From Roseateles_C aquae (GTDB lineage: Bacteria; Pseudomonadota; Gammaproteobacteria; Burkholderiales; Burkholderiaceae_C), in the NCBI RefSeq assembly GCF_032337115.1, contig NZ_JAVXZY010000003.1:186001-250000 (forward strand): 64,000 nucleotides of DNA. The letters are read 5' to 3'. The position numbers and the translations under genes were made by a program. Shown in pieces: positions 40,643-49,340 of the stretch. Position 1 is the stretch's first letter, and each line of letters opens with the position of its first letter. The notes beneath the pieces were generated by a model. The model did no database searches, was not told the DNA's origin, and saw only the letters and a program-made list of their open reading frames with translations.

Positions 40643-41473
40643 TCAGGCCGCAGGCGCTTCAAACGCCGTCATGACCCGCTGGCGCACGTCGCGTGAGGCT
40701 GAGCGTTTCCAGTGCAGGCTCAGAATGAGCCGGCCGACGAGTTTGAGTGCCACGGCCAGGCTCGCCCATGCAAACAGCGTGAAAAGCAGCAGGCTGAACA
40801 GATTTGCTGGCAGCTTGTCCTTGCCAGGTTGGCTGCTTGAGGCCGACCACTGACTGAGGTCGGCAATCAGGGAGGCGCCGCCCGAAGCGGCCTGGCTCAG
40901 CACCAGCTGCGCGCCCTCGAGTAGCGAAATGGGGCCGTGCGCAGGCTCCAGCAAGACCGCCAGTGCGCCGCTGTTGCTCGGGTGCTTGTGGGCATAGACG
41001 ATGAGCAGCGCCGCGATCACGGCGATGGCCAGCGTCAGCCAGTTGCTGAGCAGACGGTACCAAAGCGGACGGCGCAGCAGCCCTTGCGCCATCGCCCAGT
41101 TCAGCCAGTCCGGCACCAGGGCATGGGTCTCGCCACTGGCGAAGTTCTGAGTCAGCAGGGGCGTGCCTGGCTTGGAGCCAAGCTTGCCCCCGCGGGCGAT
41201 CCGCACCCGTTGTCCGGCACGCAGTGCCAGGCCGGTGTCGGCCAGTCGGAAGGCGGTCTCCTTGCCATCGTCGGACCTGACCCAGAACTCCAGCTGCTCG
41301 CTGCTTGAAGTGCTGAGCTGGACATCGCTGATCAAACCTGAGCCCTGATTGATGTAGCCGCCACCGCCCGTGGCGCGGATCTGCGTCTCGCTCCACTTCT
41401 GCTGCGAGACGACCTCGCCCTCAATGAGCTCCATCCACATCTGGCCCGCCGGCATGTTGATGGTTCTTTGCAT
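40643..41473 (-). CDS. Membrane protein of unknown function
   Basis: A protein of 276 residues from the ATG at 41473. The first 100 residues are soluble (MPAGQMWMELIEGEVVSQQKW..., WVRSDDGKETAFRLADTGLALRAGQRVRIARGG) and resemble a beta-rich sensing or binding domain. Two membrane segments lie near 150-175 and 230-255. No family is recognised. A run of nine G lies just upstream of the start codon and serves as the only ribosome-site-like sequence. Confidence 0.65.
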   Translation of the reverse strand: MQRTINMPAGQMWMELIEGEVVSQQKWSETQIRATGGGGYINQGSGLISDVQLSTSSSEQLEFWVRSDDGKETAFRLADTGLALRAGQRVRIARGGKLGSKPGTPLLTQNFASGETHALVPDWLNWAMAQGLLRRPLWYRLLSNWLTLAIAVIAALLIVYAHKHPSNSGALAVLLEPAHGPISLLEGAQLVLSQAASGGASLIADLSQWSASSSQPGKDKLPANLFSLLLFTLFAWASLAVALKLVGRLILSLHWKRSASRDVRQRVMTAFEAPAA

Positions 41474-41781
41474 CTCCCCCCCCCGTCCCAATTGAAAGCG
41501 GCGTCCAGCCTAACAGCTGTTGTGCATGAGCTCCGGCCAGTCGAGCATGGCGCTTGCAAATCGTCACAGCTGTGCTCGTTGGGGCGTGGGGCATTGGCCG
41601 ACCTTGATGCCTGGCAAGCGTCGTTTGCCACGGCTACGTCCGCATCGGCGCGGCCACCGAAGTCGCGGGCCGGCTGCGCCCCTTCAGCGAGCGAGCCGCG
41701 AGGACTGTTGGCCCTGCTTTCGGGGCAGGGTCGCTGGCCGGACAATAGCGCCGATGCCCACTGCGATTCCGCCCACTACCG
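41474..41781. other. Intergenic region with G9 tract; otherwise featureless
   Basis: The bases next to the 40643 gene contain nine consecutive C on the plus strand (41476-41484). On the minus strand this G9 run serves as the ribosome-site region. The remaining 290 bp up to the YkgJ-like gene show no convincing gene or repeat; open frames here are composition shadows. Confidence 0.6.
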
Positions 41782-42198
41782 ATGCGCTCCTCCATCCATA
41801 TCGTCGACGTTGACCGCCTTGAGACCTGGACACGCTATCGCGCCGGGCTCTGCGACAGTTGCGCGGCGAATTGCTGCACGATGCCGGTGGAGATACGACT
41901 CGCTGATCTGGTGCGCCTGGAACTGGTCGACGCTTTCGAGGCCGAGCACGAGGAAGTGCGGCTGATTGCGCGGCGCCTGGTCAAGGCCAAGCTGGTCGAG
42001 CGCTACAACCACAAGGATGGCATCTTCACGCTGGCCCGCCGCGCCAATGGCGACTGCCAGTTTCTCGACGCGAAGTCGCGCCGCTGCACCGTCTACGAGC
42101 GGCGGCCGAACACCTGCCGCAAGCATCCGCAGGTGGGGCCGCGGCCGGGCTTTTGCCCCTACGGCGAGCGGCGCAGCGAGCAGAAGCCTGGGCGCTGA
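41782..42198 (+). CDS. YkgJ-family cysteine-cluster protein
   Basis: A protein of 138 residues with the YkgJ pattern: CDSCAANCCTMPVEI near residue 25 and later CQFLDAKSRRCTVYERRPNTCRKHP. The Cys residues suggest binding of zinc or an iron-sulfur cluster. The family function is unknown. Confidence 0.85.
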   Translation: MRSSIHIVDVDRLETWTRYRAGLCDSCAANCCTMPVEIRLADLVRLELVDAFEAEHEEVRLIARRLVKAKLVERYNHKDGIFTLARRANGDCQFLDAKSRRCTVYERRPNTCRKHPQVGPRPGFCPYGERRSEQKPGR

Positions 42199-42385
42199 AT
42201 CGAGCAGGCCTTGGCGGGATCTGAGCGTTCCAATTGAATGCGCTTTGCACGCCGCGCAGCGTGGTGCCTGCAGCAAGGCTAGCGCGACGGCGCTATGCGC
42301 CCAAGCTCTCGACGCATGACGCTAGCATGTCGGCCTTTGCTGCCAGGGTGCCAGCGCGCCCAGGCTCTGGTATGGGGACAAGACG

Positions 42386-43099
42386 ATGAGTCGAGAAGCG
42401 CAGAGCTCGCAAACGAATCACCTGCATCAGTGGATACAGGCCAATGAACTGGATCCGGCGCGGCGCGGCGCGCTGTGGCAGGCGCTGCTGACCGTGGCGC
42501 TGGCGATCGCTGCGCTGATTGGCGGCTCCATCGTGCAGGGCATGCTGAAGCTGCCCGTGGTGATGGGCTGGGGCCAGCAACTGGCAGCGCTGCTCGCGAG
42601 CGTGCTGATCGCCTGGGCGCTGGGTGAACCGCGCGCGCTGCTGGGCCTGCGCTGGCCGGCGCGGCAGGCCTGGTTGCATGCGGTGTGGGTCGGTCTGTCG
42701 ATCACGGCCGTGGGCTGGGTCGCCGAGCGCTTCTTGCCGCCCGATCCGGCGCCGCTGACGATCGAGTATTTCCTATACGAAGCGACGATGCCTGGCCTGG
42801 GCGAGGAGTTCAGCATGCGTGGCGCCTGGCTGTGCCTGCTGGTTGTGGGCTTGAGTCGCTTCGAGCGCCTGCCGGGGCGCGCTGCGCTGGCGCTCGCCAT
42901 ATCGGCGCTGCCCTTTGCCGCCCTGCATGTGCTTGAGGTCTCGGGCCTGCAACTGGTGGTGATCTTTCTCTACACCTTCTATGCCGCCGTGGCGCTGGGT
43001 TGGCTGCGCCTGAGCAGCGCGTCGATCTGGCCGGCCGTGCTGGCTCACAACGTGGCCAATGTGGCCGGTGGCGTGATCAGTCTGCTGCTGCGCCACTGA
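42386..43099 (+). CDS. CPBP/CAAX-type intramembrane metalloprotease (Abi family)
   Basis: A protein of 237 residues with about six helices and the three motif boxes of the family: GEEFSMRG (EExxxR), FAALHVLE (FxxxH) and LAHNVANV (HN). Members cleave prenylated or membrane peptides and can confer bacteriocin self-immunity. The substrate is unknown here; no bacteriocin gene is seen nearby. Confidence 0.88.
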   Translation: MSREAQSSQTNHLHQWIQANELDPARRGALWQALLTVALAIAALIGGSIVQGMLKLPVVMGWGQQLAALLASVLIAWALGEPRALLGLRWPARQAWLHAVWVGLSITAVGWVAERFLPPDPAPLTIEYFLYEATMPGLGEEFSMRGAWLCLLVVGLSRFERLPGRAALALAISALPFAALHVLEVSGLQLVVIFLYTFYAAVALGWLRLSSASIWPAVLAHNVANVAGGVISLLLRH

Positions 43100-43106
43100 G
43101 CGGCAA

Positions 43107-44060
43107 CTACTCTGCCGCGGCCTCGCCCAGCAGTCGCAGCTGGGCAGGCGCCACGCCCAACACACGGCGCATCGCGCGGCGCAACCGTTCGCTATCGCCA
43201 AAGCCGCAGTCACGTGCCAGCTCTTGCAGTGAATGAACGCGCCCGGATGCCAGCGCGGCGCGCGCGGCCTCGACACGAAGGCGCTCAACCGCCTTGGCTG
43301 GCGTGGTGCCGGTTTCGGCGCTGAAGGCGCGGCTGAAATGGCGCGGGCTCATGCAGGCCCAGTCGGCCAGTTGTTCGACGCTGAGCGGCTCGCGCAGCGA
43401 GCGCCGCATGCGTTCCAGCAGCGCCGCGAAGCGCTCGCCCTGCAGTGCGGCCAGGGTCGAGAACTGCGATTGCCCACCCGGGCGCTGGTAGTAGACGACC
43501 AGCTCCTGCGCGACGCGACGCGCCAGCTCGGCGTCGCGGTCGCGGCTGAGCATGGCCAGGGCCAGGTCGATGCCGGCGCTGACGCCCGCGCTGCTCCAGA
43601 TCTGGCCGTCCTGCACATGCAGGCTATTGGCCTCGAGCTGGACCTGCGGATGCTGACGTCGGAACTGCTCGACACGGCTCCAGTGGGTGCTGGCTCGCCG
43701 GCCATTGAGCAGCCCGGCCGCGGCCAGCAACAGGCTGCCCGAGCAGACGCTGGCAAGGCGCTTGTGCGCTGCGACAGCGCGCTGCAGCAGGCGCAGCAGC
43801 GCGGGGCGCTGGCAGGCCGCGTCGACCCCGCGGCCGCCAACGACCATCAAGGTGTCAAAGCTGTCCGTTCTCGGCAGCGCCTGCGCCTGCCAGGCGACGC
43901 CGGCCGAGCTGCGCACCAGGCCGGCCTGTTCGGCGACCACGCGCAGCTGGTAGGCGCCGGCCTCGTCAAACACGGACAGCGGCCCGGCGGCATCGAGCAG
44001 ATGAAAGCCAGGGAAGATCAGCAGGGCAATACGGTGTTCGGCAGGCATGGCGAACATCAT
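43107..44060 (-). CDS. GlxA-type AraC-family regulator with N-terminal DJ-1/PfpI domain
   Basis: A protein of 317 residues from the ATG at 44060; in-frame ATGs at 44057 and 44048 are also possible. The N-terminal domain is DJ-1/PfpI-like (HRIALLIFPGFHLLDAAGPLSVFDEA, ASVCSGSLLLAAAGLLNGRR, with the nucleophile-position Cys kept). The C-terminal 100 residues are the double AraC helix-turn-helix (LADWACMSPRHFSRAFSAETGTTPAKAV). It is divergent from the related stand-alone DJ-1 gene at 44139 and is likely its regulator. Confidence 0.9.
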   Translation of the reverse strand: MMFAMPAEHRIALLIFPGFHLLDAAGPLSVFDEAGAYQLRVVAEQAGLVRSSAGVAWQAQALPRTDSFDTLMVVGGRGVDAACQRPALLRLLQRAVAAHKRLASVCSGSLLLAAAGLLNGRRASTHWSRVEQFRRQHPQVQLEANSLHVQDGQIWSSAGVSAGIDLALAMLSRDRDAELARRVAQELVVYYQRPGGQSQFSTLAALQGERFAALLERMRRSLREPLSVEQLADWACMSPRHFSRAFSAETGTTPAKAVERLRVEAARAALASGRVHSLQELARDCGFGDSERLRRAMRRVLGVAPAQLRLLGEAAAE

Positions 44061-44138
44061 GGCAGAAATTGCTTGAATAGCGACATTGCTGCCATCGGCG
44101 CACGATGCGAAGCTACAGGCTTTCAAGCCGAGGTAGCC

Positions 44139-44765
44139 ATGCCGATCGCCCAGCAGAGCAATAGCCGCAATGTCGCCATCCTGGTGTTCGACGAGGTCGA
44201 GGTGCTCGATTTCGCCGGCCCCTTCGAGGTCTTCTCGGTGGCCGGCAGCGAACTGCCCGCGGCGCCGTATGCGCCGTTCTTTCCCTATCTGATCGGTCTG
44301 AATACCCAGCCGGTGCAGGCGCGGGGCGGCTTTGTCGTGCAGCCACGCTATCGCTTCGACGACGCACCGGCGCCCGATGTGCTGCTGATACCGGGCGGTA
44401 ACGGCACGCGCCGGCTGCTCAAGCACCCGGCGCTCTTGCAATGGCTGCGCGAACAGGCAGCGCGTGTCGAGGTGCTGGCCAGCGTCTGCACCGGCGCACT
44501 GGTGCTGGGCGCGTCAGGCCTGCTGGACGGGCGCCGCGTCTGCACCCATCACCAGGCCTACGAGCGTCTGCGCGAGCTGGCCCCAGGCGCTCTGCCCCAA
44601 GAGGGCCGCCGCTTTGTGCAGGACGGTGCGCTGTGGACCTCCGGCGGCATTTCGGCTGGCATCGATATGTCGCTGGCCCTGGTGCAGGCGCTGGTCGGTG
44701 ACACAGCGCCGGTGCGCGCGGAGATGGAATGGATGTGGGTGGATCAAGGAGACGCCGCAGCCTGA
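44139..44765 (+). CDS. Stand-alone DJ-1/PfpI family protein
   Basis: A protein of 208 residues with the DJ-1 core: RNVAILVFDEVEVLDFAGPFEVFSVA, and the Cys nucleophile in ASVCTGALVLGASGLLDGRR. It is homologous to the N-terminal half of the divergent GlxA-type regulator. Family members include isonitrile hydratase-like and glyoxalase/deglycase enzymes; the exact substrate is unknown. Confidence 0.87.
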   Translation: MPIAQQSNSRNVAILVFDEVEVLDFAGPFEVFSVAGSELPAAPYAPFFPYLIGLNTQPVQARGGFVVQPRYRFDDAPAPDVLLIPGGNGTRRLLKHPALLQWLREQAARVEVLASVCTGALVLGASGLLDGRRVCTHHQAYERLRELAPGALPQEGRRFVQDGALWTSGGISAGIDMSLALVQALVGDTAPVRAEMEWMWVDQGDAAA

Positions 44766-44939
44766 AGAGCGCGGCTTTCGTTGCTGTGCTTCAGCGCGGT
44801 CTGCCTGGCAAGGTGTTGAGCCTGATGCGCCTTGCCGTCAATCCCCATTTCTTACATCGTGATCGACCGCAACTGCGCTTGCCCTGACCCTGGGCCGCTC
44901 CCATAATCGCCCGCAATTCAACGGGGGGAGGTGCTGCCC

Positions 44940-45614
44940 ATGTTCAATATCGCCGGCAAGGCCTATGCGATGAATGTGATCACGCCGGTGCGACCGCGCC
45001 TGGCCTGGGTCAACAAGCTGATCTTCTGGTTCGCACTGAAATTTCCGTCCACGCTCAAGGGCCTGATCACGCTGTCGCTGATCCACTATGCGCGCTGGGT
45101 CATCATCGGCCGCGATCAGTTCCCGCATCTGTCGTCCGATCAGCCACGCGAGAAGCTGCGCTACAGCTACATGCTGTTCTTCAGCAACTTCAATGGCAGC
45201 TGGGATCAGTACGTCGATTCCTTCACCTTCTCCATCCCCAGCGGCCTGGACATGTTCTGGAAATGGAACATCCGCTACTCCAAATCGGTAGCGCTGACGC
45301 CCTTCCATCGCTACATCCAGTACAACCAGATCGAGACCCAGCATTACTACAACGCCTATCCGCTGGCCGCCTCGAATGATGTGAAGAGCGCCAAGACGGT
45401 CAAGGACGCATTGATCGCCTTTGACGAAAAAGCCGACAAGGGCAGCGACGAAGAGTTCCAGAAGCGCTACCACACGCTGCTGCGTGGCCTGCAGCACGAC
45501 CTCGGCGATATGTACCCGACGCCCATCGTCAGCATGGCGGCCTACCAGGTCGACCGGCGCAGCCACCATCTTCATCCGCAATCCCAGGGCATCAGCGACG
45601 GAGGGCAGGAATAA
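44940..45614 (+). CDS. Protein of unknown function in a DyP peroxidase operon (paralogue A)
   Basis: A protein of 224 residues, started at the ATG at 44940 because GGGGGAGG sits 8-9 bp upstream; a GTG at 44931 is too close to that site. It is not secreted, although a hydrophobic segment lies near residues 25-50. Landmarks are GKAYAMNVITPVRP, ARWVIIGRDQFP, LRYSYMLFFSNFNGSWDQYVD and FHRYIQYNQIETQHYYNAYP. The next gene shares these landmarks in the same order, so the two are paralogues. The stop codon overlaps the next ATG region by one base. No known family could be named. Confidence 0.8.
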   Translation: MFNIAGKAYAMNVITPVRPRLAWVNKLIFWFALKFPSTLKGLITLSLIHYARWVIIGRDQFPHLSSDQPREKLRYSYMLFFSNFNGSWDQYVDSFTFSIPSGLDMFWKWNIRYSKSVALTPFHRYIQYNQIETQHYYNAYPLAASNDVKSAKTVKDALIAFDEKADKGSDEEFQKRYHTLLRGLQHDLGDMYPTPIVSMAAYQVDRRSHHLHPQSQGISDGGQE

Positions 45615-46318
45615 TGGGAAACATCAGCGGCAATGCCTATGCACTCACGGTGCTGTGCCCGATCAAGGCCGGGCTGGCGCCGGGCCGTGAGATCGCCCGC
45701 GCCGATGCGGTGCGCGAAACCATTCAGGACTGGAACCTGCTGCCAAACAGCCCGATGACGCTGGTGCCGCAGACCTATCTCTGCCGTTTCTTTGTGCTTG
45801 ATGACGTCTACACCGAGTCGCTGCCCGGTGGCAGCGCGCTGGACACGCTGGCCGATTTCCTGCCGGTTACGCCCGATGCCATGCGGCGCCGCGCGATGCC
45901 GGCGCAGGACCGGCTGCAGTCACGCTACCTGGTGTTCTCCTGCAACTTCCACGGTGGGCCGTCGGCCAATCTGGACGGCTACCTGGCCGGCATGTGGAGC
46001 AATATCCGCGCCGAGATCGAGTCGGTCTGGCAGCACTGCTACGGTTTCGAGCAGGTGCATGACGCCGCGGGCTTCGTCGCCTACATGAAGAAGTGCCAGC
46101 TGGAGACCACGCTGTTCTTCGTCGGCTCCAACGACGAGCCCTTGCCCGAGCAGCTCAAGGCCCTGTATTTGAAGCAGGAGCTGGCCAAGTTCGCCGTCGA
46201 GAACCAGGGCCTGGATGCTGCCACGCTGCGCGCCAACTACCGCGCCTTCATCCGCCGCGTGCAGCCGCGCGAGCTCGCCGGCCCGACCTGGGCGCCGGGC
46301 AAGTACCGCGTCGAGTGA
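45614..46318 (+). CDS. Protein of unknown function in a DyP peroxidase operon (paralogue B)
   Basis: A protein of 234 residues whose start overlaps the previous stop codon (TAATG), showing tight coupling. The block order matches paralogue A: GNAYALTVLCPIKA, YLCRFFVLDDVY, LQSRYLVFSCNFHGGPSANLDGYL and FVAYMKKCQLETTLFFVGSN. Alternating hydrophobic strands and helices in both suggest a ferredoxin-like alpha/beta fold. The DyP gene follows after 40 bp, and the three are likely one operon. Confidence 0.8.
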   Translation: MGNISGNAYALTVLCPIKAGLAPGREIARADAVRETIQDWNLLPNSPMTLVPQTYLCRFFVLDDVYTESLPGGSALDTLADFLPVTPDAMRRRAMPAQDRLQSRYLVFSCNFHGGPSANLDGYLAGMWSNIRAEIESVWQHCYGFEQVHDAAGFVAYMKKCQLETTLFFVGSNDEPLPEQLKALYLKQELAKFAVENQGLDAATLRANYRAFIRRVQPRELAGPTWAPGKYRVE

Positions 46319-46358
46319 GCAGACCCAAGAGCATCCATCTACCGGGAGCGAAGACACC

Positions 46359-47960
46359 ATGACCCAGCAACTGGATCTGCCGGATATCCAAGGCAATGTG
46401 ATCCGCCCCTACGGCCGCTTCGGCTATCCGGTCGGGCGCTATGTGTTCTACAACATCAAGGACTCGACCCTGGGCCGGGCCTTCGTTGCCGCACTGACTG
46501 CCAGAGTGACCACCTCGGTCGACTGGGGGCCAGGGCCGGACCAACGCCCGCAGCCCGACTGGACGCTGAACCTGGCCTTCAGCTACCAGGGGCTGAAGAA
46601 CCTGGACCTGCCGGTGGCCTCGCTGATCGGCTTTTCGCCCGAGTTCGTGCAGGGCATGAAGGACAGGCATGACATCCTCGGCGACAACGGCCCCAGCGCG
46701 CCCGAGCACTGGGACCCGATCTGGCGCGAGAACCGCGAAATCCGCGAGCGCGATGTGCACATCTTTGTGCAGATCAATGCCCGCACGCCGGCGCTGCGCG
46801 AGGCCGGCTACCAATGGCTGCAGGCGCGGGTGGCGCAGTACGCCGAGGGCGTGAGCCTGCTGTCAGGCCATCGCGCAGACGAAGGTGCGTTGATCGACTA
46901 TCAAGACGTCGAGATCATCTTCGAGAACGGCAAGCCCACCTCCAAGGAGCATTTCGGCTATACCGATGGCATCGGCGACCCGGCCTTCGAAGGCATGCCC
47001 AATGCCCCCGACTACGTGCTGGGCCGCGGCAAGCAGATGGCCGATGGCAGCTGGGCGCCGCTGGCCACCGGCGAATTTCTGCTCGGCCATATCGACGAGG
47101 CGCAGGAATACCCGCCGGCGCCGGACCCGCAGCTGCTTTCGCGCAATGGCAGCTATATGGTCTATCGCAAGCTGCATGAAAACGTCGCCAGCTTCGAGGC
47201 CTATCTGGACCAGCATGCCGAGGCCTATGCGCGCAGCTGTGGCCAACATGGCGCCAGCGCCGCTGAACGGCGCGAGCTGCTGGCGGCCAAGTTCGTCGGC
47301 CGCTGGCGCGACAACGGCGCACCGCTGGTCAAGGCGCACGATTTCGCGGCCAAAAAGGTCTTCGATGCCCAGCTGGCCGCGGCCAACGATGCCGAGCAGG
47401 ACAAGCTGCTCAGCAACTGGACCTATGACGAAGACATGAGCGGTGGCAAATGCCCGTTCTCGTCCCATATCCGCCGCATCAACCCACGCGCCTCTCTGCA
47501 GATGATCCGTGACCCCGGCGACAAACCCGGCTCGCTGAAGGTCAGCACCGATGCCTTCGACACGCCCGGTGCACTGAGCAACCGCCGCCGCGTGCTGCGC
47601 CGCGGCCTGCCCTATGGCCGCGTCAAGGACCGCAGCCGCAACGACGGCAACCACGGCATCGTCATCATGATGCTCAACGCTGACATCAACCGCCAGTTCG
47701 AATTCGTTCAGCAGCAGTGGATCAACTACGGCAACGACTTCAAGGCCGGCAACGACAAGGAAATCCTGCTCGGCAACCACAGCGTCGATGAACGCTACCC
47801 GAGCAAGGCGGTGCTGCAGGTTGAGCCCGACAGCGAACATGCGCCTTACTTCCTCAGCAAGATCCCCCGCCTGGTCGAAACCCGCGGCGGCGAGTACTTC
47901 TTCGTACCCAGCATGACGGCGCTGCGGATGATCGCGAAGGGGCTGATTGATCCGACGTGA
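46359..47960 (+). CDS. DyP-type heme peroxidase
   Basis: A protein of 533 residues from the ATG at 46359. The distal motif is HFGYTDGIGDPAF with the catalytic Asp203 (GxxDG). The proximal heme ligand is His370 in CPFSSHIRRINPR. There is no signal peptide or Tat motif, so it acts in the cytoplasm unless packaged. It oxidises a broad range of substrates with hydrogen peroxide. It is the third gene of the operon with the two paralogues of unknown function. No encapsulin gene is present in the window. Confidence 0.95.
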   Translation: MTQQLDLPDIQGNVIRPYGRFGYPVGRYVFYNIKDSTLGRAFVAALTARVTTSVDWGPGPDQRPQPDWTLNLAFSYQGLKNLDLPVASLIGFSPEFVQGMKDRHDILGDNGPSAPEHWDPIWRENREIRERDVHIFVQINARTPALREAGYQWLQARVAQYAEGVSLLSGHRADEGALIDYQDVEIIFENGKPTSKEHFGYTDGIGDPAFEGMPNAPDYVLGRGKQMADGSWAPLATGEFLLGHIDEAQEYPPAPDPQLLSRNGSYMVYRKLHENVASFEAYLDQHAEAYARSCGQHGASAAERRELLAAKFVGRWRDNGAPLVKAHDFAAKKVFDAQLAAANDAEQDKLLSNWTYDEDMSGGKCPFSSHIRRINPRASLQMIRDPGDKPGSLKVSTDAFDTPGALSNRRRVLRRGLPYGRVKDRSRNDGNHGIVIMMLNADINRQFEFVQQQWINYGNDFKAGNDKEILLGNHSVDERYPSKAVLQVEPDSEHAPYFLSKIPRLVETRGGEYFFVPSMTALRMIAKGLIDPT

Positions 47961-48020
47961 GGCTGTCTGTCATTGGGCACTGCCGGGCCGCGCCGCCATG
48001 GCTGTGATCGCGCGTCAAGC

Positions 48021-48500
48021 ATGAGTCTGTTCCTGTCTGCTTGCAAAGACGCCTTCCTGAATATGTGGGAAGGGCGGAGTGTGTTTGAGTTGCGCGCGGC
48101 CAGACGCGCTGCCATCGTCGCTGCAAGCCCTTGTCGGATTGCTGCCGCTGGGCTGCTCTGGCCCGCGACCGAAACGGTCGACGCCGCCCTCGTTGATCCA
48201 GCGACGCGATTTCCCCACACGGCGCAAGCCCATCACGGGATCGCGGACAGCCTGCGCTGCGCCGCTGATGTCGTCTGGCTTTCTGTGTCCGCGGGCGAAG
48301 CCCGACGTTACTTGGATGCCTGTGAGGGCGTCGACCTTGCGATCGAGCGCCTCAAGACTTGCTTTGCCAAGCTGGAGGCGATCTTCATCGAAGATGACTT
48401 CCTCAGTGACTGGGAAATTGCGCGGATCGCTGCAAGCGTGGCTCCCATTCGTCTGGAATGGCGACAGGGGCTTTGCGTCGATGGCCGGTATGGGCGTTAG
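48021..48500 (+). CDS. Hypothetical protein, doubtful
   Basis: A frame of 159 residues starting at an ATG with no clear ribosome site. The sequence (MSLFLSACKDAFLNMWEGRSVFELRAARRAAIV...; EGVDLAIERLKTCFAKLEAIFIEDDFLSDWEI) has a plausible soluble helical composition. A frame on the opposite strand spans the same DNA, and local base composition is less biased than in neighbours. It could be a recently acquired or decaying gene. Confidence 0.35.
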   Translation: MSLFLSACKDAFLNMWEGRSVFELRAARRAAIVAASPCRIAAAGLLWPATETVDAALVDPATRFPHTAQAHHGIADSLRCAADVVWLSVSAGEARRYLDACEGVDLAIERLKTCFAKLEAIFIEDDFLSDWEIARIAASVAPIRLEWRQGLCVDGRYGR

Positions 48501-48503
48501 TTT

Positions 48504-48605
48504 CGTAGGGCGGGTCATTAGACCCGCGCTGCGCCCTAGCAAATAGCTGGTCAGTGACGTGCTATTGAAAAAGGCGGGTTACGCCTTTGGCTAACCCGGC
48601 CTACG
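48504..48605. repeat. Dispersed repeat CGTAGGGCGGGT...ACCCGGCCTACG, copy 1
   Basis: This 102-bp intergenic unit begins CGTAGGGCGGGTCA and ends GGCTAACCCGGCCTACG, so its ends are near inverse complements. Inside are GACGTGC and AAGGCGGGTTACGCC. The same ordered words occur at 50562-50693 in the same orientation. It is a widespread style of dispersed intergenic palindromic repeat. Confidence 0.8.
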
Positions 48606-48617
48606 TGGCTCGATGAC

Positions 48618-49271
48618 TCAGACCGTCTCGACCTGCCTGTCCAGCTTTTGCTGCGCCCAGTAGCCGAAGTTCACGCTGATGTTCTCGTCCAGATTGGCCA
48701 GGTCCGCGGCCTGCTGGCTGAACAGCTCCATCATCTGCCCGAGCAGATTGAACTGCTCTTCGGTCCATTTGGACATGGTGTTCGGCTCGCCGAGGTCGCG
48801 CTGGTGTTGCAGCAGGCTGGCCCAGCTTTGTGCCCATTGCTGCAGCAGCTGCTGGCTCTGCTGGCGGCTGGCTTGCTGCAGTGCGTTCAGCTCGTCCAGC
48901 GTCTGCAAGGGTTGGGTGTTCCAGCTCCAGACGGAGGCGGCGAGCACCGCGTTGTCGCGGCTGCGCTGGACCCAGGCCGCCCAGGGGCGCAGACCGCGCA
49001 GCGGCAGCTTGATGTGGACGCTGGCCCAGTCGGCCCAGTTCGGCAGCTCGGCAGTGTCGGCCTGCGCGATGCCAGTTGGCGACAGCAGCGCGGGCAGCTG
49101 CCTCCCGGCTGGCAGCGACACAAGGGCGTGGGAACTGGCCTCGTCATCAACCTCGGTGAGCGATTCGGATGAGTGCCAGTCGCCACTCTCGGGAGCGGTC
49201 TCGTCGATGTCTTCAAAGTCGGTTGAGTGGGTCGAATGGGCCGTGCTGCTGCGGCGTTTGGACGTGGACAT
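48618..49271 (-). CDS. Phasin-like helical protein
   Basis: A protein of 217 residues from the ATG at 49271 with GGAG six bases upstream. The first 75 residues are Ser/Thr/Glu-rich and probably disordered. The C-terminal 130 residues are amphipathic helices with many Gln, Leu and Trp (LQQASRQQSQQLLQQWAQSWASLLQHQ), a pattern typical of phasins or of polymer-synthase-associated proteins. The next gene encodes a PHB-depolymerase-type esterase, which supports a link to polyhydroxyalkanoate granules. The family assignment is not certain. Confidence 0.55.
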   Translation of the reverse strand: MSTSKRRSSTAHSTHSTDFEDIDETAPESGDWHSSESLTEVDDEASSHALVSLPAGRQLPALLSPTGIAQADTAELPNWADWASVHIKLPLRGLRPWAAWVQRSRDNAVLAASVWSWNTQPLQTLDELNALQQASRQQSQQLLQQWAQSWASLLQHQRDLGEPNTMSKWTEEQFNLLGQMMELFSQQAADLANLDENISVNFGYWAQQKLDRQVETV

Positions 49272-49340
49272 GAGCTTCTCCAATCAAAAGGGGGGTGAGG
49301 AACCAGTCTGTCGATCAGCGTGCTGCCAGCGCTCAGGCGC

